A stretch of 64,000 nt of DNA, from assembly GCA_023053685.1 (NCBI GenBank), contig JALIGW010000062.1:1285501-1349500 (forward strand), given 5' to 3'. The notes below the pieces were generated by a model. That model did no database searches. It was given only the letters and a program-made list of their open reading frames with translations, and was not told where the DNA came from. Below, in pieces: positions 10,471 through 21,978 of the stretch. Numbering within the stretch: position 1 is the first letter of the stretch; each line of letters begins with the position of its first letter. A program made the translations under genes and the position numbers. The DNA comes from Diadophis punctatus similis. Its lineage: Eukaryota > Chordata > Lepidosauria > Squamata > Dipsadidae.

Positions 10471-10977
10471 TCCAACCCCCTGCACAAGCAGGAGAATCTA
10501 TACAATTTCAGACAAGTGGCTGTCCAGTCTCTTCTTAAAAACCTCCAGTTTTGTAGCACCCACAACCTCTGGAAGCAAGCTGTTCCACTGATTAATTGTT
10601 CTCACTATTAGGAAATTTCTCATTCATTCCAGGTTGCTTCTCTCCTTGATCAGTTTCCACCCGTTGCTTCTTGTCTTGCCCTCTGGTGCTTTGGAGAATA
10701 ATTTGACCCCTTCTTCCTTGTGGCAGCCCCTCAAATACTGGAGTATTGCTATCATATAGCCCCTAATTCTTCTTTTCTTTAGACTGGCCAAACCCAAATC
10801 CTGCAACCGTTCTTCATATGTTTTAGTTTCCAGGCCTTTAATAGTCTTTGCTGCTCTTCTCTGCACTTTTTCCAAAGTCTCAAATTTTTTTTGCAGTGTG
10901 ATGACCAAAACTGGATGTAGTATTCCAGGTGCGATCTTATAAAGTCGTACTAAAATACAAAATATACAGCAAAGCGG
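10470..10977 (-). pseudogene. CR1 3' end
   Basis: Minus-strand CR1 coding remnants include KVQRRAAKTIKGLETKTYEE, LGLASLKKRRIRGYMIAILQ and [20 protein letters not shown]. The 5' side is interrupted by the hAT element at 10978. Confidence 0.87.
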
Positions 10978-11499
10978 CAGGGGCGGGTTCCTAATTTTTT
11001 TACTACCACTCTGTGGGCATGGCTTATTTTGTAGGTGTGGTTTGCCAGCCATGTGACTGGTTAATCATGGCTTCTCGGACTGCTGAAGGGAGGGGAACTG
11101 AGATAGGTCCTGCCGCCCATTCCCCCTCCCCTCAGCAGCTCGAGAAGCTTCAAATGTGCGAAAATGCCTAGGATCATCACCGCACGTTCGTGGCTTCTCG
11201 GACTGCTGAAGGGAGTGGAATGGAGATAGCTCCTGCCTCCTGTTCTTTCAGAGTCTCACGCGCTCCCTCAGCCATCCTCCCCTGCTTGGACTCACTGAGG
11301 GGTAGGAAGGCAGCACATGCGCAGTGCCAGAAACTCGGCTTCTGGGCATGCGCAGAAGAAATTTTTTTAAAAAATTAATTTTTTTAAAAAAAACAGCGGC
11401 GGCCAGGCACCGGCAACCGACCACACCGGTACTGTGATGTCACCAGCGGGCCGCTACCGGTGCTATAGAGTGGACCGCACTGGTAGGAACCCACCACTG
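10978..11499. mobile_element. hAT-type element, CAGGGGCGGGTTCC family, in CR1
   Basis: It starts CAGGGGCGGGTTCCTAATTT and ends GGTAGGAACCCACCACTG. Perfect 8-mers CAAAGCGG lie at 10970-10977 and 11500-11507. It carries CACATGCGCAGTGCC and CATGCGCAGAAG blocks. Confidence 0.92.
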
Positions 11500-11687
11500 C
11501 AAAGCGGTATTCTGCTAAAATATTGTTCATGTGAACTGCTAAATTGGTCCTTGCTGAGGTTCGGCTGCCTACCAAGGGTTGCTTGTGGTCAGCGAAAACC
11601 AACCCATCCTAGCATTGGAAATATGGCATTGGCAAAGTCTGGGCTAGCAGGTGTGATTGATGTGATTGATGGTCTGGAAAAAAAGAT

Positions 11688-11764
11688 CTTCCTTCCTTCC
11701 TTCCTTCCTTCCTTCCTTCCTTCCTTCCTTCCTTCCTTCCTTCCTTCCTTTCTTTCTTTCTTTC
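11688..11764. repeat. (CCTT)n microsatellite
   Basis: A tetranucleotide CTTC array passing into TTTC units. Confidence 0.95.
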
Positions 11765-11982
11765 TCATACTTCTATATGTTGTCACCACCAGCCAAATGC
11801 TGGGCCCTGTGTATCTCCAAGCCTCTGCCTTAAGCCCCCTTCGGCCAACTGCCACCAGCGGTTCTGAAATGGATAGCATTGTTTTTGGTACGTGAAGCTT
11901 GAAAACATAACTGAAAAGTTTCTTTATATAAAATCCCAAATCTGGAGGCAGGGAAAATCAGGGGCCTGCCAACAGCCCCCAG

Positions 11983-12056
11983 CCCCCAGGTGTGGACTTC
12001 AACTCCCAGAATTCCCCAGCCAGCCTTCTTAAAGCCTCCAAGATTGAGAAACAACG
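11983..12056. mobile_element. Half of a palindromic hAT MITE
   Basis: GTGTGGACTTCAACTCCCAG and CCAAGATTGAGAAAC blocks match the MITE family. It lies directly beside the intact copy at 12065. Confidence 0.6.
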
Positions 12057-12064
12057 CTTTAGAC

Positions 12065-12186
12065 CAGTGTTTCCCAACCTTGGCAACTTGAAGATGTCTG
12101 GACTTCAACTCCCAGAATTCGCTGGCTGGGGAATTCTGGGAGTTGAAGTCCAGACATCTTCAAGTTGCCAAGATTGGGAAACACTG
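12065..12186. mobile_element. Intact palindromic hAT MITE
   Basis: It starts CAGTGTTTCCCAACCTTGGC and ends GGGAAACACTG, between perfect 8-mers CTTTAGAC (12057-12064 and 12187-12194). The two halves are nearly perfect reverse complements, so a transcript would fold into one hairpin. Confidence 0.93.
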
Positions 12187-12464
12187 CTTTAGACTTAGAT
12201 CCTTGGATTTCCTGGGACTCTACCATGCAATACTCACAAATGTTTGACAAGAGCCCACCCGGATACCCCCTTCCCACCTGGGCAGCCCTGTCCCTGGCCC
12301 ATAATGCTCCACCAACAGCCTTGTGCTCAAGGCTCAGCTGCCAGTTCATATGACATGATGCCATTCTCCACCCATCTAACATACCTCCCTTTTTGATTGC
12401 TTGATTGATTGATTGATTTATAATTTGTCAAACAGAAACAAAAACAGGAATACTATAAAAATAC

Positions 12465-12722
12465 AATTTATTTATTTATTATTTATTTATTTTGTGAGAT
12501 TTATATACCGCCTCACAGTGCAAGCACTCTCTAAGCGGTTTACACCATTAAGCAATGTATATATTTTACATTGCCCCCAACAATCTGGGTCCTCATTTTA
12601 CCTACCTCAGAAGGATGGAAGCCTGAGTCAACCTTGAGCCGGTGAGATTTGAACCGCTGAACTCAAATGATCACAATCAGCTAAAGTAGCCTGCAGTACT
12701 GCTCTCTAACCACTGCGCTGTG
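12465..12722 (-). mobile_element. tRNA-derived SINE with (AAAT)n tail
   Basis: The minus strand gives the SINE head, core and the longer variant with GCAATGTAAA between core and tail. The tail AATCTCACAAAATAAATAAA marks a different subfamily from copies ending in GCTATT. Confidence 0.83.
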
Positions 12723-13379
12723 AGAGGAATGATAGGCACGTCTGTGCACTTATGCATGTCTCCTCTACGGGCCTCTTAAGTATGAAGTGAGGTCCATGGA
12801 AGTGAATTTGTGACTAAAATTTGTAGCTGTGAAAATTTGTAGCTGAGACAACTTAGACAACTGAGATAATTGAGGGGCGGATTGGAAATTGCAAAAAAAA
12901 AAGAAGAGAGAGAGCGCTTCTGGCCACCACAAATATTGTATGCTCTCTTTCAGCCAGAAGCCTGCTCCTTTTTAGAAAGTAAAACAGTTACAACATAAAA
13001 AACGGAGAGAAGCCGAGAGGATCCCTTCGGCAAGACATAACAGGGCACGATCCCTGCCTTGAATTTAAGGGCTGTTACTGAAATACCTTCCCCTCCCCTT
13101 TTTGTCATCCCAATTAATGTTATGTTGATAGACTCAGAAGCAATTATTATTTTTAAATATCCCACCCACACTTGCTCATTTATCCCATGAATATGTCTAG
13201 ATGTTCTCCTGATTGCATGACCTGTTTCCAAAAAGGATACACAAAATTTGCAAGGGCCCGTTTGGTGTCTCCCCATCGTCCGTGGGCACAGGGCAGAGTC
13301 GGGGAATGTCTTCCGAAGATGTCCCGGTTAGACTTCTAGGAAAGTTTTATTCCAAGTTGGGAGTGAGACAAGAAAGGAC
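12723..13379. other. Unique-looking sequence
   Basis: No repeat or exon was recognised. An interrupted A run lies at about 12893-12903. Confidence 0.35.
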
Positions 13380-13530
13380 TTATTTATTTATTAGTGAGAT
13401 TTATATACCGCCTCATAGTGCAAGCACTCTCTAAACGGTTTACACCAGTAAGCAATGTACTTACATTACCCCCAACAATCTGGGTCCTCATTTTACCTAC
13501 CTTGGAAGGATGGAAGGCTGAGTCAACCTT
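13380..13530 (-). mobile_element. Truncated tRNA-derived SINE
   Basis: Only the tail and core remain (CCGCCTCATAGTGCAAGCAC, AATCTGGGTCCTCATTTTAC). The tRNA head is lost at a junction with CT-rich sequence. Confidence 0.75.
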
Positions 13531-13589
13531 GTCCTTCTTTTCATCTTTTCTTTTCTTCTGTCATTCTCTTCTGTTCGTTCCATCCAAAA

Positions 13590-14640
13590 CTGAATGGAAT
13601 CCTGCATCCCATTTTGGTCACCGCATTACAAAAAAGATGTTGAGACTTTGGAAAAAGTGCAGAGAAGAGCAACCAAGATGATCAAAGGCCTGGAGACTGA
13701 AACCATATGAAGAACGGCTGCAGGTTTGGGGTCTGGCCAGTCTAGAGAAAAGAAGAATTAGGGGTGACATGATAGCAGTATTCCAGTATTTGAGGGGCTG
13801 CCACAAAGAGGAGCGGGGTCAAATTATTCTCCAAAGCACCAGAGAAGCAGGACAAGAAACAACGGATGGAAACTAATCAAGGAGAGAAGCAACCTGGAAT
13901 TAAGGAGAAACTTCCTAACAGTAAAGACAATTAACCAGTGGAACGGCTTGCCACAAGAAGTAGAAGGTGCTTCATCACTGGAGGCTTTTAAGAAGAGACT
14001 GGACAGCCACCTATACTATAGGACAGTGGTGGCGAATCTTTTTCGGCTCGCGTGCCAAAAAGGGGGGGGAGCGCGCTCGCGCGCACTCGCATACCCACAC
14101 CCATTCCCTCCCCCCCACGCATGCGCACAACACCCCCCCATGCTGCCCCCTGCGCATGCGCACACACACACACACCCGCGCAAAGGCTTACCGGAGCCTG
14201 GGACCGACGAAACCGGCAAACCGGAAGTGCGAAAAAACGCACTTCTGGTTTGCTGGTATGCTGTTTTTTGCACTCCGGAGGGTTCAAGGAAGCTCCCTGA
14301 AGCTCCGGAATGCAAAAAACTACAAAACGGACAAACCGGAAGTGCGAAAAAGTGCACTTCCGGTTTGTCCATTTTGTAGTTTTTTGCATTCCGGAGCTTC
14401 AGGGAGCTTCCCTGAACCCTCCGGAGTGCAAAAAACAGCACACCAGCAAACCGGAAGTGCATTTTTTCGCACTTCCGGTTTGCCGGTGGGAACCCTCGCG
14501 TGCCGGCTTCTATGGCTCCGCGTGCCAGCTCTGGCACGCGTGCCATAGGTTCGCCACCACGGGTGTAGGGTCTCCTGCTTGAGGAGGGGGCTGGACTAGA
14601 AGAACTCCAAGTTCCTTTCCAGTTCTATAATTGATTGACT
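13590..14640 (+). pseudogene. CR1 tail carrying a hAT passenger
   Basis: CR1 coding remnants run from ATCCCATTTTGGTCACC to ACTGGACAGCCACCTATAC (13590-14033). The 3' end resumes at 14563 with GTGTAGGGTCTCCTGCTTGA. The gap is a hAT element. The same arrangement, at the same CR1 position and orientation, recurs at 54890-55770. Confidence 0.85.
14034..14562. mobile_element. Foldback hAT element, CAGTGGTGGCGAA family
   Basis: It starts CAGTGGTGGCGAATCTTTTT and ends CATAGGTTCGCCACCACGG. Flanks CTATAGGA and GTGTAGGG are compatible with a decayed 8-bp duplication. The right half (about 14213-14487) is a large palindrome with repeated ACCGGAAGTG blocks, and the left half holds TGCGCATGCGCA at 14151. 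Confidence 0.8.
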
Positions 14641-15097
14641 CTTCTACATCAAGGGTCCCCACAACTCCTGGGCCGCAGCCCATTCAGAACCAGGCCACAC
14701 AAGCAGAGGACACTGGCACTCGCAGCCCCACCTGTGTGAGTCACATCCGCCGCTCACACCAATGAAGATGCAGGGCAGAGCAGATTTGGAAACCAGAGTT
14801 AGGAACACCGTACTAAAACTGCTTTTATTGTAAGGTGACTGTAACCGAATCTGTCGAGCCTGACTGTGCTTCTCCTTTCCCCACCTGTCTGTTCAGGAGA
14901 ACTTGGGAGGATCAAGTCTGAAATGCTTTCTCAAATTACATTCCTTCTTTGGACTCAGATTTCTCTTATTAGACTGGATGTAGTCCTTGAGTTACAATCT
15001 TTTGTTTAGTGACCACTTGCAGTTACAATGGAATTGTTAAGTGAATCACTGTGGTTGTTAAATTAGTGAGATGGTTACAAAACTGGCTTCCTCATTG
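14641..15097. other. Unassigned sequence ending in a TIR-transposon trace
   Basis: Most is unrecognised. Bases 14977-15096 (GTAGTCCTTGAGTTACAATC and later TTGTTAAGTGAATCACTG) match the TA-flanked DNA transposon family at 8263. Confidence 0.5.
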
Positions 15098-15259
15098 ACT
15101 TTGAGAATTAACCAGTTGAACAGCTGGCCTTCAGAAACCGTGGCTGCTCAGTCTCTGGAGGTTTTTACGAAGAGATTGGACAGTCATTGGTCTGAAATGT
15201 TTAGGGTTTCCTGCATGAGCAGGGGGCTGGACTAGAAGACCTCGAAGGTCCCTTCCAGT
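15098..15259 (+). pseudogene. CR1 3' end fragment
   Basis: GAATTAACCAGTTGAACAGC through TCGAAGGTCCCTTCCAG is the last part of CR1 ORF2 and 3' UTR. Confidence 0.75.
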
Positions 15260-15512
15260 TTATTTATTTATTTATTTATTTGTGAGATTTATATACCGCC
15301 TCACAGTGCAAGCACTCTCTAAGCGGTTTACACCAGTAAGCAATGTATATTTATATTGCCCCCAACAATCTGGGTACTCATTTTACCTACCTCGGAAGGA
15401 TGGAAGGCTGAGTCAACCTTGAGCCGGTGAGATTTGAACTGCTGACCTGCGGATCACAGTCAGCTAAAGTGGCCTGCAGTACTGCCTCTAACCACTGGGC
15501 CACCTCGGCTCT
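15260..15512 (-). mobile_element. tRNA-derived SINE with (AAAT)n tail
   Basis: Complete minus-strand copy. From its 3' tail at 15260 it reads AATCTCACAAATAAATAAAT, CGGCTCAAGGTTGACTCAGC and a GAGCCGAGGTGGCCCAGTGG head. Confidence 0.87.
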
Positions 15513-15515
15513 TGT

Positions 15516-15583
15516 TCTATTCTATTCTATTCTATTCTATTCTATTCTATTCTATTCTATTCTATTCTATTCTACTTTATTCT
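15516..15583. repeat. (ATTCT)n microsatellite
   Basis: Pentamer array between two SINEs of opposite orientation. The motif is that of CR1 3' ends. Confidence 0.93.
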
Positions 15584-15586
15584 AAT

Positions 15587-16185
15587 TGAGCCGAGGTGGC
15601 ACAGTGGTTAGAATGCAGCACTGCAGGCTACTTCAGCTGACTGCTAGCTGCAGTTCGGCAGTTCAAATATCACCAGGCTCAAGACTGACTCAGCCTTCCA
15701 TCCTTCCGAGGTGGGTAAAATGAGGACCCAGATTGTTGGGGGCAAGAGGCTGACTCTGTAAACCGCTTAGAGAGGGCTGTAAAAGCACCATGAAGCGGTA
15801 TATAAGTCTAATTGCTATTGCTATTGCTATTGCTATTGCTATTGCTATTCTATTCTTATTCCCATTCCCATTCCCATTCCCATTCCCATTCTGCCCTGCC
15901 CTGCCCTGCCCTGCCCTACCCTACCCTACCCTACTCTATTCTATTCTATTCTATTCTATTCTTATTGCCATTCCCGCCCCACCCTACCCCCCTCCACTCC
16001 ACTGCACTCCACTCCGTTCTGTTCCTATTCCTATTCCTAAACCCATCCCATCCCTTTCATCCCATCCCATCCCATCCCATCCCATCCCATCCCATCCCAT
16101 CCCATTCCATTCCATTCCATTCCATTCCATTCTATTCTATTCTATTCTATTCTATTCTATTCTATTCTATTCTATTCTATTCAGG
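15587..16185 (+). mobile_element. SINE followed by an evolving microsatellite tail
   Basis: The SINE head GAGCCGAGGTGGCACAGTGG starts at 15587 and the tail begins at about 15815. It proceeds through GCTATT, CCCATT, GCCCT, ACCCT, CTATT, CCATC, CCATT and again CTATT units until 16183. Confidence 0.87.
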
Positions 16186-16734
16186 GCTGGGTTCTAACTT
16201 ACCTCTAAAAGGAATTTAGAGTCCTTTGAAGAGTTGGGGCCGAACTTGACTCCTGGTTACCTCCAAAGCCACTTCCAACTCTGTTATTCTGTTATTCACA
16301 CTGGCAGAGTTTCCACAGGGCACTAAACCACCCCACTCTGATCTCTTCTTTGACCTAAGAGGAAACGGGTGGCTTTGAAGGAGGACAAAGGAATCCTGGT
16401 TTCTCCTTGATCAGGATCTGTCTCCTGCGGACTTTCACCCACAAAGCTGCTGCCCGCTTAATTCCTGGCGCCAAACTGACAGCTGCTAATGTGAATGTGT
16501 GATATTGTGGAGCCAGTGCGCTAAGCCCATGAAACTATAACAGCCAGCAACGAATATATATTTCAACTATAAAGCTATGATCATATCTGCTATATGCTAA
16601 AGGAGAAAAGACCCCCAAACTAACTATAAAAAAAACTTTTAAAAATTATAAAAAAATTGAAATACAGAAAGCAATTAAAAAAATTTAAAAAGTGGAAACA
16701 AGATTTGATCAGTAATATACTTCTTCTTCTGCCA
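16186..16734. other. Truncated hAT end, then AT-rich sequence
   Basis: CAGGGCTGGGTTCTAACTTA at 16184 resembles a CAGnGGTGGGTT left end with the rest missing. The remainder is unassigned and ends in A-rich sequence. Confidence 0.4.
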
Positions 16735-17822
16735 CATCCATCATCGGATGTTGTCGATCGTGTCGGCCATCCTATTTTTATCAGCAGCTGCACAAAAAGT
16801 GCTACTGAGTTTTTGTCCCAACCAGTCCCTTAGATTTTGATGCTTTTGATGTTCTTCTTCTGCCTGGACCTCGTTTGCCTTCCATCTTTCCCTGGAGGAT
16901 TAAGTGAAGGATGACCTATTTTTCCGAGTGTCGCATCCCATGTCTGAAATATTCTAACTTTTCGCTTTTTTATGGTTTTGATTATTTCCCTTGGCTTTCT
17001 CAGGTGGCTTATTTGAATTTTGAATTTATTATTAGAGTTGGAAGGTACCCTGCAGGTCATCTAGTCCAACCCCCTGCCCAAGCAGGAGTTCCTACACCGT
17101 TTGAGACAGATGGCAGTCCAGTCTCCCCTTGAAGGTCACAAGTGTTGGGGCTCTCACAACCTCCGCTGGCAAGCTGTTCCACTGGTTGATCGCTCTCACC
17201 GTCAGAAAGTTTCTCCTCACTTCCAGATTGAATCTCTCCTTGGTCAGCTTCCATCCGTTATTCCTTGTTTGGCTTTCTGGTGCCATAGAGAATAGCCTGA
17301 CCCCCCTCCTCTCTGTGGCAGCCCCTCAAGTATTGGAACATTGCTATCATGTCACCCCTGGTCCTTCTCTTCGCCAGACTGGCCAAGCTCAGTTCCTGCA
17401 ACCGCTCTTTGTGTGTTTTATTTTCCAGACCCTTTATCATCCTGGTTGCTCTCTTCTGCACTTTCTCTAGGGTTTCAATGTCTTTTTTGTAGTGTGGTGA
17501 CCAAAACTGGATGCAGTACTCTAGGTGTGGTCTGACCAAGGCTTTATAGAGTGGTACTAGTACCTCTCTGGTCCTTGATTGTATCCCTCTATTTATGCAG
17601 CTCACCTTATCACCTCCTCATTTCTGATTTTGTCAACCCATCTTATACGTAACAGCCGCCTGCAAATCCACATTTCAAATGCTTCTATTCTCTTCAAGTG
17701 TCTTTCTGTCCGAGACCAACTCTCCACTCCGTAGAGCAGGATAGAAAAGATGTAACATCTGACAAGCCTCATTTTGAGCCTTAGGCTTATGTCGTGACTG
17801 CAGAAGAAGTAATATACTGGCA
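16735..17822 (-). pseudogene. BovB/RTE-type LINE relic split by a CR1
   Basis: Minus strand: residues resembling RLVRCYIFSILLYGVESW and EAFEMWICRRLLRIRW then NEEVIR lie at 17606-17822. They resume at about 17020 with KPREIIKTIKKRK, then in another frame KMEGKRGPGRRRTS-like and NLRDWLGQKL, then AAADKNRMADTIDNIR. This order matches the BovB/RTE reverse-transcriptase C-terminus. Several frameshifts and stops are present, so it is dead. Confidence 0.82.
17030..17605 (-). pseudogene. CR1 copy inside the BovB relic
   Basis: Minus-strand CR1: [60 protein letters not shown], and the 3' UTR on the 17040 side. It separates two parts of one BovB reading frame, so it is the younger insertion. Confidence 0.9.
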
Positions 17823-17987
17823 ATAAAAAAGGGGGGAAATTGAATATATAGATGAATATATAGATGAATTACGAACTGGCACGAAAGTCAAAGCATGCTC
17901 AATAGAGGAGCGTTATAAGGTTTTCCAAGGAAACAATATTGACATGCCCAAGTGAAAAAGAAAATCAGTGGCAACTATAAAAACAAA

Positions 17988-18374
17988 TACAGGTAATCCT
18001 CGACTTACAACAGTTTGTTTAGTGACCTGTGGAAGTTACAACAGCACTGAAAGTGACTTATGACCATTTGTCACACTTATGACCGTTGCAGAGTCCCCAT
18101 GGTCACATGATCAAAATTCAGACGCTTGGCACAACTGACTCATATTTATGACAGTTGCAGCATCCTGGGGTCACGTGATCCTCTTTTGCAACCTTCTGAC
18201 AAGGGGAAACCAGATTCACTTGACGTGGTGTGACTAATTTAATAACTGCAGTGATTCACTTAACAACCATGGCAAGGAAGGTCGTAAAGTGGGGTAAAAC
18301 TCATTTAACAAATGTCTCACCGAGCAACACAAATTTTGGGCTCAATTGTGGTCATAAATCGAGGACTTCCTGTA
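17988..18374. mobile_element. TA-flanked TIR DNA transposon
   Basis: It starts TACAGGTAATCCTCGACTTA and ends ATCGAGGACTTCCTGTA, with imperfect terminal inverted repeats. The interior is non-coding and matches 8263-8659. Confidence 0.8.
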
Positions 18375-18589
18375 TCAACACTTGGCAATGAATAGCAGAA
18401 GACCGGATCTGTCAAGGACCAAGTAGAAAGATTCGTATCCGTAGCACCAGAACAAACTGTTGCTACAAATGCTACAGAAATGAAGATTAAAACAAGAACA
18501 GCAGAAAAAAAAATTCCCAAAAAACCCAGCACATGTAAAGGGAAAGTTGAGACAGTGGACAATCTAATCAGCAGCTGTAGATTAACAGA

Positions 18590-19165
18590 TTAACAGAGTT
18601 GGAAGGCACCTTGGAGGTCATCTAGTCCAACCCCCCACCCAAGCAGGAGACCCTACACCATTTCTGACAGATGGCAGCCCAGTCTCTTCTTGAAAGCCTC
18701 CAGTGATGAAGCTCCCACAACTTCTGAAGGCAACTTCTGTTCCATTGGTTGATTGTTCTCTCTGTCAGAAAATTCCTCCTTATTTCCAGGTTGAATCTCT
18801 CTTTGTTCAGTTTCCATCCATTATTCCTTGTCTGGCCTTCGGGAACTTTGGAAAATAGCTTGACCCCCTCCTCTCTGTGGCAGCCCCTCAAATATTGGAA
18901 CCACTGCTGTCATGTCACCCCTGGTCCTTCTCCTCACTAGACTAGCCATGCCCGGTTCCTGCAACCTTTCATTGCATGTTTTAGCCTCCAGTCCCCTAAT
19001 CATCTTGGTTGCTCTTCTCTCCACTCTTTCTAGAGTCTCAATATCTTTTTTATAGTGCGGTGACCAAAACTGGATGTGATGTGGTCTTACTAAGGCTTTA
19101 TAGAGTGGTATTAGTACCTCACTTGATCTTGATCGTATCCCTCTGTAGCAAATCACCCAGACAGA
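18590..19165 (-). pseudogene. CR1 3' half
   Basis: Minus strand: [56 protein letters not shown], then LEIRRNFLTERTINQWN. The 3' UTR is present from 18598. Confidence 0.88.
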
Positions 19166-19800
19166 GTATACAAAGAGATGTGGAAAAAATTAAACATTGG
19201 AATTTAGGTAGAAAGTATGGATTTGATGCCCCAAAATGTTGGTACCCTGAAGTATTGGATTTTAACTGATTGTAATGTTAAAAAGATTCTCCAAGGTGAC
19301 CACACAACAAATGTATGGATTTTTTAAATCCAGATTGACTCATGCTTAAAACACAACATGAATTTAAAGTAGTTAAAGCAAAGCAGGTTTTACTCATAGA
19401 GTTGCTCAAAAGGAAGGGGGAAATATAAAATATTGGGATTTAGCCATTGAAATGCAGTAATGATAGAATAAACTCAAAGACGTTTTTCCCATACTTATTG
19501 AACTATTAGGAGTAATAACAATGAAATCACATATACAAGTACATTATGGCAGCATTTGGTCAATTTCTAAACTTTCGGATAAAGACCTAAAGTTTCGTAT
19601 AAATCGACACTAAATTATCAGCATTTGCTGGGCGTTCTTCAAATAATGAATAATAATCATCAGAATATAATCATCATCTTCAGACAATGGATCGCCATCA
19701 TCATCTTGGACAGCATTTAGAAAATCTCCATATTCACAAGATTTCCATCTGTCAATTACAAAAGGCCACCCTGCTTGGCTCTACACATATACTATGCTGA
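19166..19800. other. AT-rich unassigned sequence
   Basis: It precedes and may include the 5' part of the R4-like LINE relic, but I cannot show homology. No host exon is visible. Confidence 0.35.
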
Positions 19801-20215
19801 TACGTTATGACATCGATACATGCGTACAAAGCCGGAATTGAGATGAGAGCAACAGACAGCATGTGCTGCCTCGGCAAAGAAGCTGAAGAAACAGTGGACC
19901 ACCTGGTAAGCTGCTGCAAGAAGATCACCCAGACTGACTACAAGCAGCGGCACGACAAGGTAGCAACAATGGTGCATTGGAAGATTTGCAAGGAATACCA
20001 TTTGCCTGCAAGCAAGAACTGGTGGGATCACACAATAGACAAAGCTAAAGTGCCCTGGGACTTTAGAATTCAGGCAGCACACAATACCCCACACTTAACA
20101 ATTGTCGATAAGATTTTAAAAAATGCCTGGATAGTAGATGTGGCAGTACCTGGAAACAGCAGAATAGAAGAGGAAGAATCACATAATCCAAAGACCTGCA
20201 AATAGAAATACGGTA
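19801..20215 (+). pseudogene. R4/Dong-type LINE C-terminus (zinc knuckle and endonuclease relic)
   Basis: A 132-residue frame contains a CCHC-type knuckle (cysteines in SMCCLGKEAEETVDHLVSCC), then RHDKVATMVHWKICKEY, then TIVDKILKNAWIVDVAVP. This order fits R2/R4-group LINEs, which carry a restriction-like endonuclease after the reverse transcriptase. The expected catalytic PD of the endonuclease core reads PH here, and the knuckle spacing looks altered. It is a fragment. The clade is assigned from motif order only. Confidence 0.65.
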
Positions 20216-20364
20216 GAAAAACAAAGGTAAAAGAAAGCAAAGGTGGTACCAAGAGTGATAGGCATCTTGGATGAATCCCGAAACATCTGGAGCACCACTG
20301 GTCAATTTTCAAAAGTCAGCCTTTACTTGGAACAGCTCACATCCTGGGAACACACCTGTAGCAC

Positions 20365-20488
20365 ACGGGTGTCAAACTCGCCGCATCACGTTGTCATCAC
20401 GTGATGTATCGCGGCGTTTTCCCCCCCCCTTCGTGGAGCTGGGGTGGGCGTGGCCTAGCATGATGGGCCACCAGTTTGAAACCCTTGC
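20365..20488. mobile_element. Degraded hAT MITE, GGGTGTCAAAC family
   Basis: The left end ACGGGTGTCAAACTCG and right end GTTTGAAACCCTTGC are inverted. Flanks TGTAGCAC (20357-20364) and TGTAACAC (20489-20496) match at seven of eight. Confidence 0.72.
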
Positions 20489-20496
20489 TGTAACAC

Positions 20497-20918
20497 CTTC
20501 AACTAACAACATCTGGCTCTCCCAGGTCCTGGGGAAGGATTGGATAGGTGAATAAAAATGCCAAGCCCAGTCTAAACATGACTGTGTGATCAACTATGAT
20601 AATAATAATAATATAATATGGCTGTTTGGTTCCACCCCAAGCCAAAAAGAGCATTTATGTGAGAGAGAAATTACTGGTTTTCTGTACTGTGACTCCATTT
20701 GGATTCTCATTCTACAATGTAGAATTGTACTCCATTGGACTTATCAAACATGACCCTGGGCTTTATTGCATGCTCAGTTTTTAGTTGTCCAAGGCAGCTT
20801 TGCTTCAAGAAAGACATAGCAATAGATCCATTCTGGCACAGTAGGAGCTATTGGAAAAACAGTACTGAGATGGGGGAACCAAATGTTTAGATATAATGAT
20901 CATAGATTCATAGAGCTA
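20497..20918. other. No recognisable feature
   Basis: A short AAT-rich run is near 20600. No repeat or coding signal was recognised. Confidence 0.35.
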
Positions 20919-21138
20919 TGGTGGCGCAGTGGTTAGAATGCAGTATTGCAGGCTCTCTGCCGACTGCCAGCAGTTCGATTCTCACCAGCTCAAGGTTAAC
21001 TCAGCCTTCCATCCTTCTGAGGTCAGTAAAATGAGGACCCAGATTGTTGGGGGCAAGAAGCTGACTTTGTAACCTGCTTAGAGCGGGTTATAAAGCATTG
21101 TGAAGTGGTATATAAGTCAAGTGCTATTTCTATCTATC

Positions 21139-21189
<51 letters not shown>

Positions 21190-21275
21190 ATCTATCATCT
21201 ATCATCTATCTATCTATCATCAATCTATCATCAATCTATCATCTATCAATTTATCATCTATCTATCATCTATCTA

Positions 21276-21349
<74 letters not shown>

Positions 21350-21386
21350 ATCAATCTATCATCAATCTATCATCTATCAATCTATC

Positions 21387-21474
<88 letters not shown>

Positions 21475-21701
21475 CTATCAGCTGTGGTGGCGCAGTGTTA
21501 GAATGCAGTATTGCAGGCTAACTTGCTGACTGCCAGCAGTTCGATTCTCACCAGCTCAAGATTGACTCAGCCTTTCATCCTTCTGAGTCAGTAAATGAGG
21601 ACCCAGATTGTTGGGGGCAATAGGCTGAGTCTGTAACCCGCTTAAAGAGGGCTGTAAAGCATTGTGAAGTGGTATATAAGTCTAAGTGCTATTTCTTTCT
21701 T

Positions 21702-21763
<62 letters not shown>

Positions 21764-21892
21764 ATCAATCACTCAATCAATCAGCCTATCAACCTATCTA
21801 CCTATCTACCTATCTACCTATCTACCTATCTACCTACCTACCTACCTACCTACCTACCTACCTACCTATCTACCTATCTACCTATCTATCTT

Positions 21893-21978
<86 letters not shown>

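Noticed and set aside
16690..17830. Inverted repeat AGTAATATACTTCTTC and GAAGAAGTAATATACT as element ends
   Set aside because: The AGTAATATACT core is short and similar in both directions by chance, and it lies at the edges of a BovB relic that has no terminal inverted repeats.
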